Shown here: in pieces, positions 46,297-54,228 of the stretch
How the letters are laid out: each line of letters begins with the position of its first letter
Position numbering within the stretch: the first letter of the stretch is position 1
Assembly (NCBI GenBank): GCA_023422635.1
Contig: JAFAGO010000052.1
Location: forward strand, 1 to 64,000
Origin: Bacteroidota bacterium
Lineage (GTDB): Bacteria; Bacteroidota; Bacteroidia; Flavobacteriales; Weeksellaceae
Length of the DNA: 64,000 bases
Reading direction: 5' to 3'
The notes under the pieces: generated by a model
The model's database searches: none
What the model saw: only the letters and a program-made list of their open reading frames with translations
What the model was told of the DNA's origin: nothing
Made by a program: the position numbers and the translations under genes

Positions 46297-49194
46297 ATGA
46301 AAAACAAATCCTTAAAAGCATCTTGTCTTATTGCCGTACTATATTTGGGTAGTAATGTTGCAGCACAAGAGCGGCAGAATGATTCTGTTAAAGAACAAAA
46401 AATTGAGGAAGTAGTAATGATTGGTTATGGTAAGCAAAAGAGGGGAGATTTAACCTCTTCAATTGCTTCTGTTAAAGCTGATGAAATTGTAAAGCAACCA
46501 TCTACTACGGCAATGCAATCCCTTCAAGGGAAGTTATCAGGAGTAACAATTGTGAATAGTGATCAACCAGGAGCTACACCCAGCGTAATTATACGGGGAT
46601 TGGGGACAGCTCTTGGTGGTAGAGATCCGCTTTATGTTGTGGATGGTATGATTGTTCCCAATATTACCAATATTAACCCACGTGATATCGAGTCAATTGA
46701 TGTTATGAAAGATGCTGCTTCAGCTGCAATTTATGGAGTAAGAGCCGCCAATGGTGTTGTTATTGTAACTACTAAAGCCGGTAAACGGGGCAAAACTAAA
46801 GTTACTTATGATTCCTATTATGGTTTCAAAACAATATTAAATAAAGTTGAGATGGCAAATTCTCAACAATATGCGCAGTACTTTAATGAAGAGCGAGCAG
46901 CTAATGGGAAAACAACATTTTTGAATGAAAATCAAAAATATGATACGGATTGGCTAAAAGAACTAACTAGAACTGGTATTGTTCAAGATAATAATGTTAC
47001 CATTAGTGGAGGTGGGGAAAATGTAACCTATTTTTTGGGAGCTGATCACTTTAATGAAGATGGAATTTTAAGCGGACAAAATTATAGAAGGACTACGATT
47101 AGAAATAATAATAATTATAAACTGTTTAATAATAAAGTTCGATTAACCCAAAATTTAAGTTTTTCTACTACAAATTCTAATAATAAGCCACTTGGTGCTT
47201 TTGATACTGCACATCGCCAATCACCAGCAGTACCTGTTAAATTCGATGACGGAAAATGGGGATTGCCTTATTGGAGTGATGTAACAGGGCAAGTGGGATA
47301 TATAGGATCTAATGGACAGCTTAATTCTCACGGAAATCCTATTGCTTCAGTATATTACACTAATGACGTTTCAAAAACAAATACGCTTCAAGGTATGTTG
47401 CAAGCTGATGTGGATGTTTTAAAAGATTTAACTTTCACATCTAGAGTTGGAGCTACTAAATATTGGTATAATCAGGAAATTTTTAGCCCGATTAAAGACA
47501 CATGGTTAGCTGCAGATCCTACAAGAACAGAGGCGCAATTCTTAGCTTCACAAGCTCAAAATCCCACCAATACTCAGTATGCCAATAACTCCTATTCACT
47601 AGAAAAAATTGATACTTTCCGCTGGCAATGGGAAAATTATCTCACATACAGTAAAAAATTTGGAAAACATAATTTAACTGCTGTAGCAGGAACTTCATCG
47701 GAAGAGATAGGGGTTGGAGGGCGTATGTATGGTTTGGCTTACAACGTACCGTCAAAAAGCCAATATTGGAGTCTAGACCTTGCTGGTGATGGACCAGATA
47801 AAGTTGTTGAGCAAATATATTATACGCCAATTCATTATGTTTCTTACTTCGGAAGACTTCAATACGACTACGATAAGAGGTATTTTATTTCGGGTGTAGT
47901 TAGAAGAGATGGATCTAGTCGATTTAAGGAAAACGCTGATTATTGGGACACCTTCACGTCGGTAAGTGCTGGTTGGACAATTTCAAATGAAGATTTTCTA
48001 AAAGACAATTCATTTATAAACTTTCTTAAACTTCGTGGAGGTTGGGGAATGTTGGGGAATGATAATATTGGCGTCGTTAATGTAAGCTCAATCATATCTG
48101 GACCTGGTAGTCAAAACTACAATTATGTCTTTGGCCCAGGACAAGATCTTATTTTTGGTGCATATATTGGTTCACCTGCTTACCCCTTAAGTTGGGAAGT
48201 AACAAAGGAATGGGGAACCGGCCTTGATTTCGAAGTGTTGAATAGAAAGCTTAGTGGAAGTTTTGATTACTACGAAAAAAAGAACACCAATATGATAATG
48301 AAAGTTACCAATCTTAACACAAATCCTTACAGCGGTGATTTTTACGATCATGGCGGTGAGGTGATGAACAAAGGTTGGGAAGCTTCTCTAAGATGGCGAG
48401 ATATGTCCGAAACGGGTGATTTTTCTTATAATATTGCTTTAAGTTTTAATCATAATGATAATGAAGTTATGAATGTTAAACAAGCATATGATGGAATGAC
48501 CGGCGGATCATTAGGTAACGGAAGAATTACTAAAAGATTACAAAATGGTCAACCTTTAGGAGCTTGGTGGATGTATGAAGTGGAAGGAGTTTGGCAAAAT
48601 CAAACAGAAATTGATAATAACGCACATATTTCTGGAGCAAAGCCTGGATTCCTGCGGTATAAAGATCAAAATGGTGATGGAGTAATTGATGAAAGAGATA
48701 AAGTGTTCTTCGGAAGCTATATTCCTACTTACAACTATAACGTTCAGATAGGTTTTAATTATAAAAATTGGGACTTTAGCGTACAAGGCTATGGCGCCGG
48801 AGGAAACAAAGTCTATAATGGGTTGAACAGTACCCGTTTAGGTGGAGAAAATATTTCTTTATATATGTTCGAAAATCGTTGGACTGGTGAAGGCTCCACC
48901 AATTCTAATCCTGGAGCCAATCGTGATGTAGAAGCTTCTAACTACTATTTAGAAGATGGTGATTATTTTAGAATCAATAACATTACTTTAGGATATTCCT
49001 TTAAAGACAAAATACAAGGACTTAGCAATCTACGCTTATATGTAACCGCACAAAATCCATTTCTGTTTACAAAATACGAAGGATATACTCCGGAATTGAA
49101 TTCGAACGGAGATCCTTACGGAACAACAGGGATAGAATTGTCTGCTTATCCTAACTTGAGAAGCTTTATTTTAGGAGTTAACGTCGAATTTTAA
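46297..49194 (+). CDS. SusC/RagA-family TonB-dependent outer membrane transporter
   Basis: A 965-residue outer membrane importer for oligosaccharides. The signal peptide ends AAQ. A TonB box-like stretch (IEEVVMIGYGKQKRGDLTSSI) follows almost at once, so the usual N-terminal carboxypeptidase-regulatory-like domain of many SusC proteins is absent and the protein is on the short side for the family. The plug contains VIIRGLGTALGGRDPLYVVDGM and the conserved IESIDVMKDAASAAIYGVRAANGVV block (given here as residues ~128-152). The rest is a 22-strand barrel ending in aromatic VEF. It is the first gene of the 46297-56556 operon, 13 bp before its SusD partner, which would form the lid. Confidence 0.94.
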   Translation: MKNKSLKASCLIAVLYLGSNVAAQERQNDSVKEQKIEEVVMIGYGKQKRGDLTSSIASVKADEIVKQPSTTAMQSLQGKLSGVTIVNSDQPGATPSVIIRGLGTALGGRDPLYVVDGMIVPNITNINPRDIESIDVMKDAASAAIYGVRAANGVVIVTTKAGKRGKTKVTYDSYYGFKTILNKVEMANSQQYAQYFNEERAANGKTTFLNENQKYDTDWLKELTRTGIVQDNNVTISGGGENVTYFLGADHFNEDGILSGQNYRRTTIRNNNNYKLFNNKVRLTQNLSFSTTNSNNKPLGAFDTAHRQSPAVPVKFDDGKWGLPYWSDVTGQVGYIGSNGQLNSHGNPIASVYYTNDVSKTNTLQGMLQADVDVLKDLTFTSRVGATKYWYNQEIFSPIKDTWLAADPTRTEAQFLASQAQNPTNTQYANNSYSLEKIDTFRWQWENYLTYSKKFGKHNLTAVAGTSSEEIGVGGRMYGLAYNVPSKSQYWSLDLAGDGPDKVVEQIYYTPIHYVSYFGRLQYDYDKRYFISGVVRRDGSSRFKENADYWDTFTSVSAGWTISNEDFLKDNSFINFLKLRGGWGMLGNDNIGVVNVSSIISGPGSQNYNYVFGPGQDLIFGAYIGSPAYPLSWEVTKEWGTGLDFEVLNRKLSGSFDYYEKKNTNMIMKVTNLNTNPYSGDFYDHGGEVMNKGWEASLRWRDMSETGDFSYNIALSFNHNDNEVMNVKQAYDGMTGGSLGNGRITKRLQNGQPLGAWWMYEVEGVWQNQTEIDNNAHISGAKPGFLRYKDQNGDGVIDERDKVFFGSYIPTYNYNVQIGFNYKNWDFSVQGYGAGGNKVYNGLNSTRLGGENISLYMFENRWTGEGSTNSNPGANRDVEASNYYLEDGDYFRINNITLGYSFKDKIQGLSNLRLYVTAQNPFLFTKYEGYTPELNSNGDPYGTTGIELSAYPNLRSFILGVNVEF

Positions 49195-49207
49195 AAGATT
49201 TAAAAAA

Positions 49208-50629
49208 ATGAAAAATAATATATTAAAATATGCAATTGCAGCAGGAGTACTGATGTTCAGTATTTCTTGTACAAGTGATTTTCTGGATGTAGACTCTAGA
49301 GAAGATGTAGACCAAGTTGATGGAGCTGAAGTGTATGAACCAGAAATGCTCGTAAATGGCATTTACGGAATGTTAACAGAGTGGGATTTCGCTTTTTCTT
49401 GGTTGGGCGTTACTGAAATTATTTCAGACAATGCAGATAAAGGAAGTTCTCCAACGGATGGTGGTTCGGATAAGCTTATTCTCGATAACTTGGAACATAC
49501 CAGCGCAACAGGTTCAATTGGTGCAATGTGGACTCGTTTTTACAAAACAATTGGTAGAGCAAACCTTTCTATTAAATATACGGAAGAATATGGTCTAACC
49601 GATGAAGCTTACAAAAATAGATTGATTGGTGAAGCAAAATTTTTGAGAGCACTCAATTATTTTTGGCTGGTAAGAATGTTCGGGGATGTTCCAATTCAGG
49701 AATTAGACGACTCAAATTCTTGGGTTGAACGAAAACCAAAAGCAGAAGTGTATGCTTTAATCGAACAAGATTTATTAGACGCTATTTCGGTTTTGCCTGC
49801 AAAAAATGAGTATTCAACAGCGAATTTAGGCAGAGCAACCAAAGGCGCTGCCCAAGGGTTACTATCTAAAGTTTACCTGTATGAAGAAAAATGGCAACAA
49901 GCATATGATATGGCAGGAAATCTAATGAACTCTGGTCAATATGGCTTAGAATCAGATTATGCAAAAATATGGAGAGTTGAAGGTGAAAATGGTACCGAAT
50001 CGTTATTTGAAGTTCAAGCTCGTGGAGAAGCAATAGCTCATGGTGTGCAACAATATTCACAAACGCAAGGTGCGCGTGGTACTGGCGGTTGGGGATGGGG
50101 TTTTAATACACCATCTCAGAACTTGTTAGATGCGTTCAATGCAGAAGGAGACAATATTAGAAGAGATGCCACAATTATTTTCAGAGGTGAAACCTTATAT
50201 GATGGCCGATTAGTTCCTGAATCTGTTGAAAATCCGATGTATAATGAAAAAGCCTATTCTAGTGCAAACCTTGGCGATTCTGACGGAGATAAAAATATTA
50301 GAATCCTCCGATACGCAGAAATTCTCCTCATACGTGCGGAAGCTGCAACTCATATCGGAGCTGATGCTGCCACTCCACTCAATTTAGTGAGAGGCAGAGT
50401 AAACTTGGCTTCAATACCAAATCCTACAGTTCAGGATATTTGGAAAGAAAGAAGGTTAGAACTGGCTTTTGAACACGACAGGTGGTTTGATATTGTACGT
50501 ACAGGGCAAGGTCAAAGTGCTATGTCTGCCAATGGAAAAGTTTTTGTAACGGGCAAACATGAATTGTTTCCTATACCCAATGCACAACTGATCCAAACTC
50601 CAGACATGCCTCAAAATCCAAATTGGTAG
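49208..50629 (+). CDS. SusD/RagB-family glycan-binding lipoprotein
   Basis: A 473-residue surface lipoprotein that pairs with SusC and captures oligosaccharide. Lipobox ISC with Cys21 is followed by TSDFLDVDSRED. TPR-like helices are visible (IGEAKFLRALNYFWLVRMFGDVP, the classic SusD signature, and GAAQGLLSKVYLYEEKW). The C-terminal region contains RILRYAEILLIRAEAATHIG and WKERRLELAFEHDRWFDIVRTG, both typical of the RagB/SusD family. The stop overlaps no downstream gene; the first PF10091 lipoprotein starts 5 bp later. Confidence 0.94.
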   Translation: MKNNILKYAIAAGVLMFSISCTSDFLDVDSREDVDQVDGAEVYEPEMLVNGIYGMLTEWDFAFSWLGVTEIISDNADKGSSPTDGGSDKLILDNLEHTSATGSIGAMWTRFYKTIGRANLSIKYTEEYGLTDEAYKNRLIGEAKFLRALNYFWLVRMFGDVPIQELDDSNSWVERKPKAEVYALIEQDLLDAISVLPAKNEYSTANLGRATKGAAQGLLSKVYLYEEKWQQAYDMAGNLMNSGQYGLESDYAKIWRVEGENGTESLFEVQARGEAIAHGVQQYSQTQGARGTGGWGWGFNTPSQNLLDAFNAEGDNIRRDATIIFRGETLYDGRLVPESVENPMYNEKAYSSANLGDSDGDKNIRILRYAEILLIRAEAATHIGADAATPLNLVRGRVNLASIPNPTVQDIWKERRLELAFEHDRWFDIVRTGQGQSAMSANGKVFVTGKHELFPIPNAQLIQTPDMPQNPNW

Positions 50630-50634
50630 GATCA

Positions 50635-52050
50635 ATGCAGGTATTTTGGAAGAAAACAATCATTATAGCAATTGCCATACTTTTGTGTGGCAGCTGCTCT
50701 AGTGATGGTCGTGAAAGTGTTGAAGTAGTGCAGCCAACACCCGAACCTCCTGTAGTTGTTAATCCCGAACCTCCTGAAAATAATTATACCGATCAAGAAA
50801 TGATTGAAATGATTCAAAAAGACAGCGAAAAATACTTCTGGGATTATGCTGAAAGCAATTCGAAACTCGCTCGCGAACGTTATCATAACGATAAACCTTC
50901 AGAGGACGCAAATGTGATTTCAGTAGGAGGCTCAGGTTTCGGAATTATGAATATCCTTGTAGGAATTAAAAATGGTCACCTCTCAAGAGTAGAAGCAGTT
51001 TCCCGATTAACAACCGCTTTAAACTTTTTAGAAAAGGCAGATCGTTTTCATGGTGCATGGCCTCATTGGATTGATGGAAATACGGGTAAAGTAATTCCTT
51101 TTAGTTCCCAAGATGATGGTGCTGATTTAGTAGAAACAGCTTTTTTATCTCAAGGATTGATTTGTATTCGCGAGTTTTTTAAAGATTCATCAAATACTAC
51201 TGAAACTGCCTTATCAATAAAAGCTGATGAATTGTGGAAAGGGGTAGAATGGAATTGGTTTACCAATAACGAAAATGTACTTCATTGGCATTGGTCTCCT
51301 AATTATAATTTCAATATCAATCTTGAAATTCGGGGGTATGATGAAACATTAATTACCTATATTTTAGCAGCATCCTCTCCTCAATATTCAATAAACAAGC
51401 AAGTCTATCAACAAGGTTGGGCACGTAACGGAAATATAAAAAATTCTGCAACTCAATATGGAATTCCACTTGTGGTAAATCATAATGGTATTTCTGGGAA
51501 TGTAGGGCCAATGTTTTGGTCACATTATTCTTTTCTAGGTTTAGATCCCAGAGGGTTGTATGATGAATATGTTAATTACGAAGATGCTACCACTAATCAT
51601 GCTAAAATTATGTATCAATATTGTGTTAACAACCCAGCAGGTTGGCAAGGTTATAATTCCGATAGTTGGGGATTAACTTCTAGCTATAGTCTAAATGCAG
51701 ATGGAACAACGGGATATTATGCACATCAGCCAACCAAAGATATAGGGATTATTGCTCCCACAGCCGCTTTATCAAGCATGCCGTACATACCAAATGAATC
51801 AATCAACGTTCTTCGTTACCTCTATAATCAAAACAAAAGTAAATATGTAGGTTTTGCAGGTCCTTATGATGCGTACTCTGTACATTACAATTGGGTAACA
51901 CCTAGATATTTAGCAATGGATCAGGGGACTATTTCACCAATGGTTGAAAATTACAAAACTCAATTTCTATGGAATCTTTTTATGAATGCATCCGATATTC
52001 GAGATGGATTAGTCAAATTAGGATTTCATTCTTCAAAGCACGGATTTTAA
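50635..52050 (+). CDS. PF10091 (GH144-type) lipoprotein, probable beta-1,2-glucanase, first copy
   Basis: A 471-residue surface or periplasmic enzyme. The start ATG at 50635 gives a lipoprotein signal (lipobox GSC) followed by a Pro/Glu-rich linker (QPTPEPPVVVNPEPPENN). The body has (alpha/alpha)6-barrel family motifs: KYFWDYAESNSKLARERY, GGSGFGIMNILVGI, KADRFHGAWPHWIDG, DLVETAFLSQG and HWHWSPNYNFN. Databases name this family glucoamylase, but characterised members (GH144, for example from Chitinophaga pinensis) cleave beta-1,2-glucan, and one Parabacteroides enzyme releases sophorose. Catalytic residues were not assigned by me. It is the third gene of the SusC/D operon, and a paralogue follows after 12 bp. 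Confidence 0.8.
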   Translation: MQVFWKKTIIIAIAILLCGSCSSDGRESVEVVQPTPEPPVVVNPEPPENNYTDQEMIEMIQKDSEKYFWDYAESNSKLARERYHNDKPSEDANVISVGGSGFGIMNILVGIKNGHLSRVEAVSRLTTALNFLEKADRFHGAWPHWIDGNTGKVIPFSSQDDGADLVETAFLSQGLICIREFFKDSSNTTETALSIKADELWKGVEWNWFTNNENVLHWHWSPNYNFNINLEIRGYDETLITYILAASSPQYSINKQVYQQGWARNGNIKNSATQYGIPLVVNHNGISGNVGPMFWSHYSFLGLDPRGLYDEYVNYEDATTNHAKIMYQYCVNNPAGWQGYNSDSWGLTSSYSLNADGTTGYYAHQPTKDIGIIAPTAALSSMPYIPNESINVLRYLYNQNKSKYVGFAGPYDAYSVHYNWVTPRYLAMDQGTISPMVENYKTQFLWNLFMNASDIRDGLVKLGFHSSKHGF

Positions 52051-52062
52051 AATAGTACTGAA

Positions 52063-53439
52063 ATGAAAAAAAAATTATATATCGCGGTTGTAATCTGCTT
52101 ATCTATTTTTTCTTGCACTTCACAAACCGCAACTTACGAAAAAAATAAAATCGAAATAAAACTGTCTGATGAGGATTTGATGGATAAGGTTCAGCAACAA
52201 TCATTGAAGTATTTTTGGGATTTTGCAGAACCCAATTCTTACCTTGGTCGTGAGCGTTATCATCAAGACGGGATTTATCCGCAAAATGATGCACATGTTA
52301 TTACCACAGGTGGCTCAGGTTTTGGATTAGCAACCATTTTAGTAGGAGTTGAAAGAGGTTTCATTCCAAGAGATGAAGCTGTTAAACGCCTATCCCACAT
52401 GATGGATTTTTTAGCTAAGGCAGATCGATTTCACGGTGCGTGGTCGCATTGGATTAACGGCGAGACAGGAAAAATGGTTCCATTCGGACAAAAGGATAAT
52501 GGCGGAGATTTGGTAGAAACAGCATTTTTAACTACAGGAATATTAATGGTTCGTGAGTATTTTAAAAATGGAAATGAAGAAGAAAAACAACTCGCCCAAA
52601 AATGCGATCAACTTTGGAAAGGGATAGAATGGAATTGGTATACCAAGGGAGGTGAAAAGGTATTATATTGGCATTGGTCACCAGAGTATCAATGGGAAAT
52701 GAATTTTCCATTAGAAGGGTATAATGAGTGTCTTATTACTTATATTTTAGCAGCATCTTCGCCTAATTACGCTATTGATAATGAAACCTATTATAAAGGA
52801 TGGACCAGAAATGGAACTTATCTAACTGAAAAAACAAAATACGGGTTACCATTGTATGTGAAACACAATTATTCTGAAGAATTTGGAGGTCCTCTCTTTT
52901 GGGCACATTATTCTTACATAGGTTTAGATCCAAGGCAACTTTCTGATCGATATATTGCAAATTATTTTGATTTAAATAAAAATCAGGTAATGATTGATTA
53001 TAAGTATTGTGTTGAAAATCCAAAGCATTGGAAAGGATATGGCGCAAATTATTGGGGACTTACAGCAGGATACTCACGAAATAATGATGGCTCTGTGGGG
53101 TATCGTGCTCATCAACCTTCAGAAGATTTTGGAGTCATTAACCCAACTGCAGCATTAAGTAGCTTTTCCTATACTCCAAAACAATCAATGGATTTTCTAA
53201 GATTTATATATACAGAAAAACCCGAATTTGTTGGAGCCGCCGGTCCTTTTGATGCGACTAGCATTCATTACGATAATTGGTTTACACCAAGGTATTTGGC
53301 AATTGATCAGGGAACCATTGCACCAATGATCGAAAACTATCGTACAGGTTTTTTATGGAATCTCTTTATGAATGCCCCCGAAATAAAAGCTGGATTACAT
53401 AAGTTAGAATTTAAATCTAAGCAACACCATTTAGAATAA
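52063..53439 (+). CDS. PF10091 (GH144-type) lipoprotein, probable beta-1,2-glucanase, second copy
   Basis: A 458-residue paralogue of the preceding gene. The lipobox is FSC near residue 18, with no proline-rich linker. Shared blocks are KYFWDFAEPNSYLGRERY, GGSGFGLATILVGVERGF, KADRFHGAWSHWINGETGKM, GGDLVETAFL, YWHWSPEYQWEMN and the end ENYRTGFLWNLFMNAPEIKAGL. Differences from copy one cluster in the regions after the WHWSP motif and around PKHWKGYGANYWGL, where substrate contacts could differ. A tandem pair could split endo and exo (sophorose-releasing) roles; this is inference. Stop to next start is 61 bp. Confidence 0.8.
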   Translation: MKKKLYIAVVICLSIFSCTSQTATYEKNKIEIKLSDEDLMDKVQQQSLKYFWDFAEPNSYLGRERYHQDGIYPQNDAHVITTGGSGFGLATILVGVERGFIPRDEAVKRLSHMMDFLAKADRFHGAWSHWINGETGKMVPFGQKDNGGDLVETAFLTTGILMVREYFKNGNEEEKQLAQKCDQLWKGIEWNWYTKGGEKVLYWHWSPEYQWEMNFPLEGYNECLITYILAASSPNYAIDNETYYKGWTRNGTYLTEKTKYGLPLYVKHNYSEEFGGPLFWAHYSYIGLDPRQLSDRYIANYFDLNKNQVMIDYKYCVENPKHWKGYGANYWGLTAGYSRNNDGSVGYRAHQPSEDFGVINPTAALSSFSYTPKQSMDFLRFIYTEKPEFVGAAGPFDATSIHYDNWFTPRYLAIDQGTIAPMIENYRTGFLWNLFMNAPEIKAGLHKLEFKSKQHHLE

Positions 53440-53500
53440 AGTTCTGAAAAACAGTAAATAAGTACGTTTCTAAAAAAATCGAATTTGCAAATTATTCATT

Positions 53501-54208
53501 ATGATCAAGAAAATTCAATATCTTCTACTTTTACTTTTGTCAGTGAACATTTTTTACGGTCAAGAAATTAAGGGGAGTTTCGATAAAGATGTACAAGAAC
53601 GAAAACAAATTAAATACCTCTTTGATTATCCTAATGCTACAAAAGGCAAGATTCCCCTTATTGTTTTTTTGCATGGTTCTGGAGAACGTGGAACTAATTT
53701 AGAAAGTGTAAAAGCTCACAGCCCATGTACATATAAAAATTTAATGTCCGAACCTGTCGCGATTTTAGCTCCTCAATGTGCTGAAAATCAATGGTGGGAT
53801 ACCGATGCTGTATATCATCTTATTCAGAAAATTACAAAAAAATATAATATTGATCAAAAAAGAATTTATCTCACAGGATTATCCATGGGAGGTTGGGGTA
53901 CGCTAAAATTAGCAATGGATCACCCTGATATTTTTGCTGCAGTGGCTTCAATTTGCGCACCAACAGATCGTGTAATGTATGCGAATATTCATCAATACAA
54001 AGATTTAAATATCAAAATCTTTCATGGAGGGATGGATGATGTTGTGCTGCCAGAAAATGCATTTAAATTCTACCAAAAGCTGCATCCCATTAATCCAAAA
54101 GCAGAATTAGTCATTTTCCCAAATGATAATCATAATGCATGGGATTCTACCTATTCTAATCCAAAATTTTGGGAATGGATGTTTTCACAACAATTAAAAC
54201 TCAACTGA
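53501..54208 (+). CDS. Secreted prolyl-oligopeptidase/esterase-like alpha/beta hydrolase
   Basis: A 235-residue exported hydrolase (signal peptide ending FYGQ). The oxyanion region is LIVFLHGSGERGTN, the nucleophile elbow GLSMGGWGT, a late acid lies in HGGMDDVVLPE, and the catalytic His in FPNDNHNAWDS. This is the pattern of carbohydrate-esterase-like and PHB-depolymerase-like proteins common in polysaccharide loci. In a beta-1,2-glucan operon it could remove acyl substituents such as succinyl or acetyl groups, but nothing in the sequence proves that substrate. The GH3 gene starts 20 bp downstream. Confidence 0.82.
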   Translation: MIKKIQYLLLLLLSVNIFYGQEIKGSFDKDVQERKQIKYLFDYPNATKGKIPLIVFLHGSGERGTNLESVKAHSPCTYKNLMSEPVAILAPQCAENQWWDTDAVYHLIQKITKKYNIDQKRIYLTGLSMGGWGTLKLAMDHPDIFAAVASICAPTDRVMYANIHQYKDLNIKIFHGGMDDVVLPENAFKFYQKLHPINPKAELVIFPNDNHNAWDSTYSNPKFWEWMFSQQLKLN

Positions 54209-54228
54209 TATATATAAACCCTTTTACA

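Noticed and set aside
50635..53439. Annotating the two lipoproteins as starch-degrading glucoamylases
   Set aside because: They match the PF10091 family, whose characterised GH144 members act on beta-1,2-glucan; the GH15 glucoamylase family is different.
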